64,000 nucleotides of DNA from Strongylocentrotus purpuratus. Taxonomy: Eukaryota; Echinodermata; Echinoidea; Camarodonta; Strongylocentrotidae. Position 1 is the stretch's first letter. Each line of letters starts with the position of its first letter. Location of the stretch: positions 794,501-858,500 of the forward strand of contig NW_022145561.1 of assembly GCF_000002235.5 (NCBI RefSeq), given 5' to 3'. The position numbers and the translations under genes are program-made. This document shows positions 13,601 through 23,304 of this stretch, in pieces. The notes beneath the pieces were generated by a model. It was not told the DNA's origin. It saw only the letters and a program-made list of their open reading frames with translations, and ran no database searches.

Positions 13601-14173
13601 AGATCGCTAGTTAGTCCTATCAAACGCAAACTTACAGCCTACTATCTCTTCAAAACTTGCAATTGAAATCAAGCAGCAATAAACCAGTTCTTAGTTGCAG
13701 TCTGAGTATGAGCAGATAAAGGTCATTGCAGAACAAATTGTGAAATACACGGAGACAAAAATACTGGCTACATGCTAATGAAAGTTATGTAATCATCATT
13801 CATTTATTCACTAGCAGTGCACCCCATGATACACAGATGGAAGTTTTCTTTAAAAAGGGGAAACGAAGGCTATTTATGTAGCACCTCCATCGCTGTAGGA
13901 GTGATTATCTCAAAATGTACAAAGTTGTACCTCTTCATGTTTTGAAGATCTGTGAATATTCAGGGGCATTTGGGACATAATGTGCTAACTGTGAACAGGT
14001 CTATTGATTTGAATGAATCACATCAGTTTATTCGAGATAAGGCCCTGCAAAGAGCAACAAGCAAGACCCATCCATGCCTGAACATACTCACCTGCGTTTG
14101 CTTGGTAATGTTGCTGGGCTTGCATGCCCCATTGGCCAGGCCCTGGGCCCTGCCACTGGTTAACGGGCCACAT
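3056..14173 (-). CDS. PNISR: PNISR splicing-associated SR protein, 11 coding exons
   Basis: Joined coding exons on the minus strand: 14173-14092, 13134-12893, 12040-11977, 10812-10367, 10086-9825, 9014-8815, 8508-8326, 7952-7841, 6977-6927, 6052-5900, 4365-3056. Every junction has AG/GT ends and the phases chain without conflict, giving about 1,034 codons; human PNISR is about 805, and the excess is mostly low-complexity sequence. Family hallmarks seen: an N-terminal Trp/Gln-rich start, DWASLAQEWIRQKE, LPAWIREGLEKM in exon 6, ARQLSNSTALASITGLSG in exons 9-10, and a C-terminal Arg/Ser/Lys/Glu domain of about 430 residues. PNISR is known as a nuclear-speckle protein that interacts with pinin and is linked to pre-mRNA splicing; that role is by homology. 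The identification rests on conserved blocks recognised by eye, not on a search. Confidence 0.93.
5100..5260 (-). repeat. Dispersed repeat, uninterrupted copy
   Basis: This segment resembles 9500-9740 and, on the opposite strand, 45370-45443 joined to 48417-48535. Shared blocks include TCATCAAAATGATAAGAAAT and GATGATCAACCT. This copy is uninterrupted and so gives the pre-insertion sequence for the 45.4-48.4 kb insertion. Confidence 0.75.
5551..5865. mobile_element. MITE, CAGGGGG...GTTTCACAAAG type
   Basis: Terminal inverted repeats read GTTTCACAAAGATCCTAAGT at the left (with a preceding CAGGGGGGC) and the complement at the right, ending CACCCCCTG. A second inverted pair (TAAGTTGAACTTA / TAAGTCCAACTTA) lies inside. 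It is in the last intron of PNISR, and its right edge is 34 bases from the exon 10 donor. Confidence 0.8.
5900..6052 (-). CDS. PNISR: PNISR coding exon 10
   Basis: Encodes LTSYASDSDEDRSDDERG then an acidic Ser/Glu stretch and SKKDSWRRKKHEN, matching the vertebrate block that ends in an F/W-R-K-E-K motif. Acceptor TTTTGTATAG, donor GTAAGT. The intron that follows contains a palindromic MITE whose edge is 34 bases from this donor. Confidence 0.88.
6591..6815. repeat. Dispersed repeat, uninterrupted copy
   Basis: Strongly similar to 22660-22804 joined to 26442-26520 (shared GCAAGTAAACGGGTTTCCTT and TTTGATGTTGGCTGCAAAAG). The other copy is split by a hAT-like element; this one is not, so it serves as an uninterrupted-site reference. 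It lies in a PNISR intron. Confidence 0.8.
6927..6977 (-). CDS. PNISR: PNISR coding exon 9 (51 bases)
   Basis: This 51-base exon encodes ARQLSNSTALASITGLSG with the first base of the next exon. It is nearly colinear with the vertebrate ARQLAQSSALASLTGLGG block. Acceptor TTTAGCACCAG, donor GTAAGT. It is phase 1 to phase 1 and too short for ORF listings, but it is one of the best conserved parts of the protein. Confidence 0.9.
7841..7952 (-). CDS. PNISR: PNISR coding exon 8
   Basis: Encodes MTKIRKWMTEVLLEVTGKEI onward to VHRKAKLRAAKG. It corresponds to the helical segment with an EVHR motif found before ARQL in vertebrate PNISR. Acceptor TTTGACCTAG, donor GTAGGG, outgoing phase 1. The ATG at its first codon is internal, not a start. 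Confidence 0.85.
7988..8238. mobile_element. TA-flanked MITE copy A in PNISR intron
   Basis: Begins TACAGTCGAACCTG and ends CAGGTTTCACTGTA, near-perfect inverted ends with TA at both edges, suggesting a Tc1/mariner-type non-autonomous element. Inside are direct repeats of a 60-70 base unit (CCTGTCTACAAAGACNACAT, then TTGTTTCCCTTGAAAATG). Confidence 0.75.
8326..8508 (-). CDS. PNISR: PNISR coding exon 7, acidic
   Basis: Encodes DSDEEGGGGDGK through EEEEDEPPYMTEEERQQQL, an acidic region that ends in a helix-forming segment. Acceptor TTCACATTACAG, donor GTGAGG. It is in phase 0 on both sides, so skipping it would keep the frame. Confidence 0.87.
8815..9014 (-). CDS. PNISR: PNISR coding exon 6, LPAWIREGLEKM block
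   Basis: Encodes DEQKIKLLPAWIREGLEKMD, then a Lys/Glu/Arg coiled region and IAAGLPPKSKYD. This is the most diagnostic PNISR block. Acceptor TATTTGACAG, donor GTGAGT; it ends in phase 0. The high charge and heptad-like spacing suggest a coiled coil across most of the exon. Confidence 0.92.
9067..9242. mobile_element. TA-flanked MITE copy B in PNISR intron
   Basis: Same family as 7988-8238: TACAGTCAAACCTG at the left, TTTCACTGTA at the right, with fewer internal units, so it is shorter (176 bases). Confidence 0.75.
9825..10086 (-). CDS. PNISR: PNISR coding exon 5
   Basis: Encodes NYQQQGYAPNQQQQHWHPPP onward to YPPDVEEEEPNLALG, a Gln/His/Tyr-rich segment ending in a short acidic patch. Acceptor TTTCTCTCACAG, donor GTAAGT. 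Incoming phase 0, outgoing phase 1. The exon shows the same aromatic, RNA-binding-protein-like composition as exon 4. Confidence 0.87.
10367..10812 (-). CDS. PNISR: PNISR coding exon 4, polyQ and polyP
   Basis: Encodes GGDRMMRLLPPPPPPPQGM, then a glutamine run of about 18 residues (CAG with interspersed CAA, 10607-10660), then Pro-rich and Gly-rich segments ending QSNDYRQE. Acceptor TTTGTTTCAG, donor GTATGT. It contains three related blocks of the type W/F-D-W/Y-N/A-H. The Gln codons at the start-proximal end of the run are a nearly pure CAG tract and could vary in length. Confidence 0.88.
11977..12040 (-). CDS. PNISR: PNISR coding exon 3 (short)
   Basis: A 64-base exon encoding IPPSAPALLPLDDEGSKHRQE. 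It is flanked by a TTTTTCTACCTAG acceptor and a GTAGGG donor. The incoming phase is 0 and the outgoing phase is 1, as the neighbouring exons require. It is too short for ordinary ORF listings. Confidence 0.8.
12241..12469. mobile_element. TA-flanked MITE copy C in PNISR intron
   Basis: Third copy of the family: TACAGTCAAACCTG at the left and CAGGTTTGACTGT at the right, with three internal units. The right TA is altered. Confidence 0.75.
12893..13134 (-). CDS. PNISR: PNISR coding exon 2, Pro/His/Gln-rich
   Basis: Begins with ATDWASLAQEWIRQKE, the conserved PNISR N-terminal block, and then runs into a repetitive Pro-Pro-His-Leu-Gln-Ala tract of about 50 residues. The acceptor is CAG before 13134 and the donor is GTGCGT after 12893. 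The repetitive part gives long spurious ORFs in other frames and has probably expanded by slippage. Confidence 0.88.
14092..14173 (-). CDS. PNISR: PNISR coding exon 1 (start codon)
   Basis: ATG at 14173-14171 begins MWPVNQWQGPGPGQWGMQ, matching the Trp/Gln/Pro-rich start of vertebrate PNISR. The exon ends at 14092 with a strong GTGAGT donor. An acceptor (pyrimidine run plus TAG) just upstream puts the exon start at 14225, so about 50 bases of 5' UTR lie in this exon. It leaves one base for the next exon, which supplies CC to make Ala. Confidence 0.88.
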
Positions 14174-14225
14174 CGTGACTCCTGCTTTCTTTGAATGGGA
14201 GTTTACTGCCTCAAAATGTCACGAC

Positions 14226-15682
14226 CTAGAAGAAACCTTTATCTGAAGTGTAATGAAATAATGAAGAAGAAAAAAAGAAAGAAAAAAGACCTTACATGAG
14301 TAACAAGTAAGCAGTTACACAACACTCAACAGCCACAGGAACAGATTGAAATAAAATTTGGACCGAGCCATTGCGAGTTTTGCAGAACACAGGTACATGT
14401 AAGACATGACAATTTTGAAATGGGGACTACATGTATACTAAACTAATAGCCATTATCGTAAAGTAAGTATCAAATTGACGTCTTAAGAAAAAAAAATTGT
14501 TCACCACATAAACTAACTCTCTAGTCTTAGGAAGTCAGTGTTTTTGTATTGAAAAGATTCAAGATTCAAATAAGGTTTTATTCATGACTTGTCAAAAAGT
14601 CCAAGGACTAAAATGCAAGTTTACATCAATATAAAAAGCATTCAAAAACATGTGTACATATACATAAAAAGATAATATAGCAAATGAGAACAAATATATA
14701 TAACAATGAATAAATGTTTAAATCAAAACATTAAAGTAGTAACAAACAAAAAGGATTTAAAAAAAATAATTAAAAAAATACAAGATATGAAATATTGCTA
14801 ACGAAAATTAATAAATGTTTACATCAAAATAAATAAAGTGTATACAGATACGTGAGTTCAATTAAATTAACTGTAACATTGGAAAATTGTGATAAAATGC
14901 AATACAAATTCCATTCAGAAGGTATAGTGAGTATTAAAAACTATTAAAAAGTATTAAAATTGGAGTCTTGGCAGTGTGCTAAGTATGATTATGAGTACAG
15001 TATAATATATAAACATATTGCACATGAAAACAATGGAATTCCTTAGGTATTATTGGTCACAGTAAGAATAGCAGATAATTAAAGAATGTTGTACTGTAAA
15101 ACATCATCAGAGAAGAAAGAGGTGGAGAGGAAGAAGAGAGGAAGAGGCAGAGAGAGCAAAGAGAGAGAAAGAGAAAGAGACAGAGAGAGACAGACATAGA
15201 GCTGAGAGAGAGAGGGAATGGGAGTGAAATAGAAATAGAGAGGAAAGACCAGGACTGAAAAAGAGAAAATGAAATTTGAAAAGTAGCAAGTTCAGATAGA
15301 GAAAAGGGATGAGAGAGTGAGAGGAAGGATAAAAATACATGCAACATCAAAATATGAATGAATGGAAGAACCTGCTGTGCCAATCATCATGACAGTTAAA
15401 ATTGCACATAATTATTTTATTGCTGAAATACATGACATACAACATACTGATAATTCCTAAGCCTCTATTTATTATTATTATTCAAGGATCGAGTGAAAGA
15501 TGGGATGGTGGAATTTCGGTACCTCGTAGTTCTCATCTTAGGCAAGGACAAATCTAGTGCATTTCAATCGCACCATTGGCTTAAGTTTAACTAATTATCA
15601 TCAGGAACATGTGGAAGGTAAGCAAATTCATTGCCATCACTCCACACCATGGTTTGCTTAGCCATGGTTTCGATCGTGTGAC
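14226..15682. other. Intron or upstream region with a LINE-like 3' tail
   Basis: On the minus strand, 14556-14595 reads a GAATAAAACC block followed by TTTGAATCTTGAATC, the kind of short-repeat tail seen at other LINE 3' ends in this window. The remaining sequence is AT-rich. 15110-15330 is a purine-rich (GAGA) stretch. No gene is recognised. Confidence 0.4.
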
Positions 15683-15691
15683 ATCAGTGTT

Positions 15692-15799
15692 TAACCCTGT
15701 AAACGATCATCGGATCGGCCGCCGATACCGATCCGATCAGGGGTGATCGGCGAAAAATTTCCGATCGCCGATCAATTAAAATGATCGGAAAAAAATCGG

Positions 15800-15839
<40 letters not shown>

Positions 15840-17141
15840 ACGAAAATTTTCAAGTTTTTGGCTGTCAAATGCTCAAAAAAAGTTCATGGCTGGGATTATT
15901 TTGTCATTTGGAGTTGTTGTAGACAATGATTGTTGACATTTAGTGCCTTTTCATGACTTTGAAATTAATAATATTGGTCTAAGAGCAGAGGCAAAACATG
16001 CGGGCCGCCATCTTGGATTATAATGTAGGTTTTTTGTTTTTTTTTTAATGACGAAAATTTTCAAGTTTTTGGCTATCAAATGCTCAAAAAAAGTTCATGG
16101 CTGGGATTATTTTGTCATTTGGAGTTGTTGTAGACCATGTTTGTTGATATTTAGTGCCTTTTCATGACTTTGAAATTAATAATATTGGTCTAGATCTAAG
16201 AGCAGAGGCAAAACATGCGGGCCGCCATCTTGGATTATAATGCATAGAGGTCTACCTACATTATAATTCAAGATGGCGGCTAGACCGAAAGCTTCAGTCT
16301 CTCTAATCGTCGGTTGTTCCACTGAGACTACGTCTGGCTCCACTAGACCTCCGAGATTGGCCATTTGGCTATGTTTGGTAGGTGGACCCGGAAATATATC
16401 GGCCGCCGGGTAATATTTCGAATGCATGAACGTACTGCTTCGCGGATCTGAGATACAAATTGGATAATTCATATAAGTAAGTCCGTAAATTACGTATTTA
16501 ATATTAAGTTATCAAATTTTGATAACTGTAATTAGGACAAATGACATACCGACCTAATTTACATCTGATTTAGAAATCAGAAAATTAGATCTAAATAAAG
16601 AAAATCTGGGAGAAAATGTCGCGGACGAAAATATGTACATAGCCATCCCCACGGTACGAGATCTCTGGGTTGCCATCTGTATTGGGGAATGACAACAAAT
16701 GTCAGTTTTATTAAAGAAATGACCCAAATCAGATGGTTATTGCTGTCTAGATGGCGGCCTGCATGTTTTGCCTCTGCTCTTAGATCTAGACCAATATTAT
16801 TAATTTCAAAGTCATGAAAAGGCACTAAATATCAACTAACATGGTCTACAACAACTCCAAATGACAAAATAATCCCAGCCATGAACTTTTTTTTAACATT
16901 TGATAGCCAAAAACTTAAAAGTTTTCGTCATTAAAAAAAAAAAAAAAATACCTACATTATAATCCAAGATGGCGGCCCGCATGTTTTGCCTCTGCTCTTA
17001 GACCAATATTTTTAATTTCAAAGTCATGAAAAGGCACAAAATATCAACAAACATGGTCTACAACAACTCCAAATGACAAAATAATCCCAGCCATGAACTT
17101 TTTTTGAGCATTTGATAGCCAAAAACTTGAAAAATTTCGTC

Positions 17142-17179
<38 letters not shown>

Positions 17180-17279
17180 GGCCGATTTTTTTTGTCGCTC
17201 TTCCGATCCGATACCGATCAAAGGTGCGAGGGTGTCGCTCCGATCTTCCGATCCGATCAGAGCCCCAACTTACAGGGTT
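15692..17279. mobile_element. Foldback element with 9-bp target duplication, Mutator-like
   Basis: Flanked by ATCAGTGTT at 15683-15691 and 17280-17288. Its ends are AACCCTGTAA and TTACAGGGTT. The subterminal arms (15700-15800 and 17177-17265) are rich in CCGATC/GATCGG and are followed by T/A homopolymers. Internally, a unit of about 200 bases (GACGAAAATTTTCAAGTTTT through GGGCCGCCATCTTGGATTAT) is present twice in one orientation (15838-16025, 16048-16240) and twice inverted (about 16740-16940, 16950-17145). There is no transposase. A 9-bp duplication suits Mutator-like elements; the superfamily call is inference. Confidence 0.78.
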
Positions 17280-17288
17280 ATCAGTGTT

Positions 17289-18282
17289 ATAGCTAGACCC
17301 TAGAGATTTTTTTAGAGGTTGGCGCAACTTCACTGATGCCATTTAAATCCCAAATTCTGACCTCTGCAACATCGCGATCACAAGCTATAAACACGAATGC
17401 ATGTGCGTACTAACTAGACGCTGATCAAAACAAGTTCAGCTCAAACCCAATTAATCAAAAATGAATACTTTAATTCTGAGACATTACGGTAGATAACTTA
17501 ACACAGGCGCGCGCCTGTATTCGTGCAGCGGTTTGCTGTGAAACCTGTGAAAAAGTGTATACTAATATCAACGTTTATTCAAAAATACTCCAAAAATAAA
17601 AAATAAAATTGACACGAAACAGGTGATAAACATAGACCCAACGACTTTTATTCATGATCTTTATTTGGACATTTAATGAATATTTACTTCAATTTTGGTA
17701 TGTTTAAGTAGGGTATCCCGATATCTCCACGCCGGAGTTATGGGTCAAATTTTGGATAGACTTCTGAAAAAGCGCCAACTCTGTACACAGGGCAAAATTT
17801 CATATTTTTTCTAAATATTTGACCGATTTCAAAGTGATTTGTAAATTGTATGAGAAGAAAGAAGAGTCTACTTGCGAACTCCAAAGCCAGTGTGCAATGC
17901 AATGTTTGTCTGGTGCAGGAAGGGGTGATTACAATTACAAACACAATTGAGCATTTTACTAATTTTAGGTTTTGTTTCCCTGCCTCTTCACACTGTCACT
18001 GGCCCAGCTTGCGCTTGTGCATTGGAGTTCCGCCGAATCCCGCGCGCACTCCGCCGAGCTCGGAGGAGGGGATATGAGGGGATGGGATGTTGTTAGCGTC
18101 ACAATCGAGCACACGAAAATGGAACCATTCAACGAACTTCATTACGAAATTTTAGATGCTTTTCCTTCAAAACAGTAACTAATTGCTAGCAAATCTAATA
18201 CAGAGCTCTATTTTTGGTAAGATTCAACAACTGCTAGATGATTTAATCATTTCAAACACAGGTAACTTCAAGCTTCACTTAC
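17289..18282. other. No gene recognised
   Basis: No convincing exon. A CpG-richer patch lies at 18000-18090 (GCCGAATCCCGCGCGCACTC). It could hold regulatory sequence near the putative PNISR first exon. Confidence 0.35.
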
Positions 18283-18400
18283 CAATTTAATTCACCATCG
18301 CGCGATAATCTCACACATGTACGCCATTGATCGAGCTAAACGCCATGTCTGAAATACTTTGCGGACCGACATCGAGAGAGGGCGTACCAGTACTTCAAGT
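18283..18400 (-). other. Possible non-coding first exon of PNISR
   Basis: Just below 18283 the minus strand reads AATTG/GTAAGTGAAG, a strong donor, at the edge of a more GC- and CpG-containing stretch (18.28-18.40 kb). The ATG exon has an acceptor in its 5' UTR at 14225, so at least one upstream non-coding exon is expected and this is the best candidate seen. The right boundary (transcription start) is not determined. Confidence 0.3.
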
Positions 18401-18432
18401 GGTCCCTTCAAGTTTAGTGTCCTTTTCGTTTT

Positions 18433-18480
18433 TCCCCTAACTTGATTGATTGATTGACTTTATTCGCCAAGCCTCCACAA
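18433..18480 (-). repeat. LINE 3' tail remnant
   Basis: On the minus strand, GGCGAATAAAGTCAATCAAT continues as an ATCA repeat, which resembles a poly(A) signal plus the short tandem tail of a non-LTR retrotransposon. Confidence 0.4.
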
Positions 18481-18887
18481 CATAGTTACAACAGTATAAA
18501 AGAATAACAGATCAAAATTATGTCAGCTTGAACAGGATAACCCACGAAGGCTCGAGAGCTTATTTCCAGACATACATGTACAAAATTAATAAGTAAAAAT
18601 CTTATTATTTGCAATGACAGATAAGAAGAAAAAAAACTTACTAAAGAAAGAAGAAGAAAAATAAGAAGGAGCAGAAGAAGAAGAGGAGGGGGGGGGAAGG
18701 AGGAGGAGGAAGAGAAAAATACTGATGAATATGTTGCATTTCTACAACGTACATATAAACACAAATATATACAAAATTAAAAAGTATGAACCAGCAGACA
18801 AAAGAAAATAAAATAAAAGAGAATTGTTCTGAATTCAATCATATAAAATGTAATTTGCTTCCTTCTCTGGCGCTCCTTCTCTTCTCT

Positions 18888-18893
18888 CTTTTC

Positions 18894-18938
<45 letters not shown>

Positions 18939-18940
18939 TG
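18888..18940. repeat. (TTTC)n microsatellite
   Basis: Uninterrupted TTTC repeats of about 12 units, followed by degenerate pyrimidine sequence. Confidence 0.85.
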
Positions 18941-18997
18941 AACAAGCGCCTCTTTTCTTTTATCTCTCTTTCTTTCTTCTTTCCTTTCTTCCTAATA

Positions 18998-19652
18998 TAC
19001 AGTGCGTCCCAGAAAAAACGAAACCGAGAATTATCGATGTTTTATTATAGCTTAATCACAATTATAATTGATAAATGACACATATTTGGAAAGCTTAGAT
19101 CCTTCTCTTTCATTTGATGCAACTATAATGTTACGCATGAGTGATTACAATGAATTTGAAGAGAGGAAACCAAAAAAGTCATTTGGCGGACGGTATCTGA
19201 ATTTCAAAGAGAAAATCACATTTCTAGAAAGTTGAGTTTCTGCCCTTTCATAATTATGACACCTCAATCAGGAAAAATGAGCAAGGAATGACAAAGTTCT
19301 GTTTGTTTAAAGTAGTGCTTGCATTCCCATAATAATTATTTTATCAAACGAATTTGTTTTAACTGGCTGCCTGCAGTAGCAACAACTCCGTTTCGTTGAC
19401 AATCAGGCGATCAGCCATGCAAGTCTTTCGTCTACGGCCGATTGTCAACGAAACGGAGTTAAGTCTTTTGTTAATTCCTTCCTTCAAATTGCTTTTAATC
19501 ACTCATGAGTGAAATATGCATCATAATTGCATCAAATGAAAGAGGATGATCTAAGCTTTCCAAATATGTGTCATTTATTAATTATAATTGTGACTAATTT
19601 ATGATAAAACATCAATAGTTCTCGGTTTCGTTTTTTCTGGGACGCACAGTAT
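18998..19652. mobile_element. Mariner-like element with long inverted arms
   Basis: TACAGTGCGTCCCAG at the left and CTGGGACGCACAGTAT at the right head inverted arms of about 150 bases (shared GAAACCGAGAA and AAATGACACATATTTGGAAA). TA lies at both edges. A second inverted pair, AACTCCGTTTCGTTGACAAT at about 19383 and its complement at about 19441, sits in the centre. There is no transposase ORF, so it is non-autonomous. Confidence 0.8.
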
Positions 19653-20106
19653 ATCTTTTTTTTTTTTGCTTTTTTTTTTGCTTTTTCCCTTTCATTCTTT
19701 TTTCTCCTATCTTTTTCTTTCTTCTTTCCTTTTTTCCTTTCTTTGTTTGTTTTCTTTTTTTTCCTTCCTATTTTCTTTCGTTCTTTCTTTTGCAGAATGA
19801 TGGGGGGGGGGGGGGGGAGTTTAAAGGCAGATTCGGGAGCCGATACATTGCCAGCCCATTTACTTGGGGCGGGGGTTAATCATGACGATTTTCAATGGGC
19901 ACAAAAACCCGATAACACGATTCGGGGGAGCATGTACAGTGTGAGTCCAAAAAAAAGTTTACACCTAGAAAATTACTAAGTATTTAAAAAAATCATCTAT
20001 GAACATTGAATTGTTCTATTTCTCATGAAAGAGTGTTTTATCCAAAATCATTTGGTATCAATTTTGTGTGTGGTATGTGTTCACGCTTGGATGAACAGGA
20101 GACATT

Positions 20107-20436
20107 GTTTGCGAGAGTGCAAAAATCGACTTGCGCCAAAGTTGCCTATGACTGATGTTTGAATAAAACATTTGGGATGTGGGTATTAATTCGGTCTTTG
20201 CAGATCCAAATAACATCTCTAACAAAATTAATCATGCCACTCTTATCAAATATCGAATATCAAATATCAACAAATATTTGTGCGCGCGTGTGTGGGCATG
20301 TGTGACTTTGCAAAAAACATATGCAATGCTTTTCATTTGATACATTCAATTCATTCTCTCATTCCGCTAATCCCAGCATAATACATACTGTAGGCAACAC
20401 TTTGGCGCAAGTCGATTTTTGCACTCTCGCAAACAT
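20107..20436. mobile_element. TIR element, intact copy
   Basis: GTTTGCGAGAGTGCAAAAAT, extending to GCCAAAGT, at 20107-20142 is inverted at 20397-20436. The interior contains a TTCGGTC...GATCC block and alternating GT/GC. A truncated relative lies at 53092-53375. Non-coding. Confidence 0.75.
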
Positions 20437-20437
20437 G

Positions 20438-20945
20438 GACAAAGGGTCGAGAATGGTACAACGAATCGTCTTCTTTCTCTAATAATTTTATTAAACTATG
20501 AAAGGTCAAAGCTTACGCGCTTTGCGCAGGAGGGGGGAACTGAATTTAGACAAGAAATAAGAGTCAAGAATGATAAAACAAATCGTCTTTTTTTTTTTCT
20601 CTAATAATTAATGAAAGGTCAAAGCTACCGCGCTTTGCGCGGGCGGGGAAAAACTGAATTCAGACAAGGATTAAGAATCGGGAATGGTACAACGAATCGT
20701 CTTCTTTCGCTAACAATAATTTAATGAAACGTCAAAGCTTCCGCGCTTCGCGCGAGAGGGGGAAACTGAATTCAGACAAGGTACAACAAATCGTCTTCTT
20801 TTTCTAATAATTAATGAAAGTTCAAAGCTTCCGCGCTTTGCGCAGGGAACTTCAGACAAGGATTAAGAGTCGAGAATGGTACAACGAATCGTCTTCTTTC
20901 TCTAATAATTTAATGAAACATCAAAGCTTTTGCGCGTAATGGGGG
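20438..20945. repeat. Minisatellite, about 5 units of 95-115 bases
   Basis: Repeats of GAATGGTACAACGAATCGTC, then TCTAATAATT, then GCTTCCGCGCTTTGCGC, then GAACTGAATTCAGACAAG. Units differ by small indels. It directly abuts the TIR element on its left. Confidence 0.8.
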
Positions 20946-21165
20946 GGGGGGGGGCAGCGAGCTCCCGGAATATGAATTTTTGATATATTTTCTCGTTTAT
21001 CTTGGTAATAAATAATACTTTCACACAATACATATTATGCTCAAATTGTTGCTCTCAAAAGCCGAATTGTGAACCAGAAAATTACTTTTTCGGGCAAGAG
21101 GCTTCAGCCCAGCCCCCCCCCCCCCCCCGATGAAAATGTCAACAAAATTGTATAACTTATTGAAT

Positions 21166-21690
21166 TGAATTGAATTGAATTGAATTGAAATTTATTTCCA
21201 TCATCATGACAATATATACAAAGATAAAATATGGAATTTCATAACATGTAACAAAATCAAAATGACATATAAATTGACATAACAGCATTCAAAATATAAA
21301 TGGAAAATGGTGCATCCGTAAAAGCCAGTAAGGCTTGACATGAATGCACCAGGCGGAGAAGTAATAATAACATATACTTGAAGAAGAAGAAAAAAAGGGG
21401 AAAAAAGAAAAAGAAAAAGGAAAAATAAAAAGGAGGAGTATTAGTAATATAGGTGTGGTCTTAAAAATAAATTATGCGTTTTAAAGAGAGATAAGATGTT
21501 TTTGTAAAGTCTTTTGAAAGAATTATTAAATCCGACAGATTGTAAAAATGGAGGTAGGGAATTCAACATTTTTGGACCAACATAACGGAGAGAATCGGTT
21601 ATATTAGACGAAGCATGCAATGGTGGAATTTATTAGCATTTCTTGTGTAGTAGGTATAGACCACATTGTTAAGACTAAATAGGTGCATAA
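21166..21690 (-). mobile_element. LINE 3' fragment (CR1/Jockey-like)
   Basis: The minus strand encodes a reverse-transcriptase C-terminal remnant (SLRYVGPKMLNSLPPF, then NNSFKRLYKNILSL) typical of CR1/Jockey-group LINEs. A 3' UTR follows, with a (ATTCA)n tail at 21166-21190. It is truncated at the 5' end. Confidence 0.65.
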
Positions 21691-22659
21691 GGTTTGGAGG
21701 TAGTGAGTTTGAGAAAAATCGTTGCATCAATGAAGCAATTTGCAATTTATTAATATCATAAATATATAAAGTATTGAATTTCCTAAATAAAGGATGTTGA
21801 TATCGGACAAGAGACGTGACGTGAGCTTGCCCCCCCCCCCCTCCAAAATTGTGCCTGCTTGTAGATACCGGTATGGTACTTCTATTATGACCTTGTCAGT
21901 ATTGGTATGTTGAGTTGAAAAAACAGTCTGCGCATTTTTCAAATTTCCGCCCCCCCCCCCCCCCCCCCCTATCGGAAAATCCTTGATCCGCGTCTGAACA
22001 GCGAGGGCTTATGACTGGAATTTTCAAATTTTGGTTGAAATATAATTCTGCCGACGTGTCGATACTATAGTAACAACTTTAGTTGATAACACACAAAGAA
22101 ACCCACGCAAAACACAATAATATTGTATTTACAAAGCTTTATTTTAATGGTTTACACAAGTCCAAAATATGATCATGATCCTTCCAGTAGAGTACATTGA
22201 ATAGGCCTACACGAGCTGAGTTGAGTTGAGGTTTCATTATCCAAACGTTCAAATACGGTAATATAACGTTAATAACAAAAAAGTATGTTTAAAAAACATG
22301 TCGAATGAATAATGGGGACCAGATAATAGCAAAAAATGCTAATCATGTTTGGTACCTTTAAAGTACAGTATCCTAAAGGTACTATGTCCCATTTGCAGGC
22401 CCAACAAATGAAAAGGTTAAATTCCAACGGCATTTGAAAGATAATACTAATTTAGAACTTCCCTAAAAAAGAGGAGGGGGGGGGGGGGCTTAAAAATGTC
22501 TTTAAGTGAAAAAATAACAACTAATAGTTGTCAAATTGACTTAATTATACGTAGTCAGTAAGTAATAGTCTGATTTTCAGATTAATTTTGACCATTACAA
22601 GAAGTGGGTTATTGATGTAGATGAATGCTCATGTACCCTTTACAGCTCATTGTATGTAT

Positions 22660-22804
22660 ATATGTTATACACCACAGAAGAAAAAAGGCCACTCATTCAC
22701 TCAACAGTGTCTGACAGTGAAGTCTAGCAAGTAAACGGGTTTCCTTGCATAATTTGAATAATAGGCACTGCTAACGTTTAAATTTCGCAAATAGGACATA
22801 CATG
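22660..22804. repeat. Left half of the split dispersed repeat
   Basis: Matches 6591-6740. It ends in CATACATG (22797-22804), the left target duplication of the adjacent hAT-like element. The right half resumes at 26442. Confidence 0.75.
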
Positions 22805-23304
22805 CAGGCGCGTACGCAGGATTTTTTCAAGGGGGGGGGGGTTTAACATTTATAAATCGGGCCGAAAATTTCGCAACGACTCGGCCAGCCGCTGAATATT
22901 GAATTTGAATTGAATTGAATTGAATTGAATTTATTTATTCACCACCATTGAAAACATTGAAACAAAAGATAAATGTACAATGACAATGTCAATATAACAT
23001 AAATGCATGACATGAATTATAAAAAATACATGTTCTACAGCGATATACATGTACATTATGACAAATATAAAGTAAACTTTGCTTCAAGAGTAAAACAATA
23101 AATGACTATTTACAATGATTTTGTGATCGATGGTAAAATAGAGTCAAAAATAGCACATGTGCTAGTCGAGTCTGACTCTCGTTATCTAAAGCCTAAAATA
23201 GAGTTAATTTAAAAATACATGATGGGTTTCCAAATCTTATAAATAAGATTTGTGTATAATATTAAATGATACTGGTTACTATATACAACTATATAGTTAC
23301 GAGG

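Noticed and set aside
16176..16472. 98-codon ORF in the foldback element as a transposase
   Set aside because: No DDE-type motifs and too short; at most a captured fragment.
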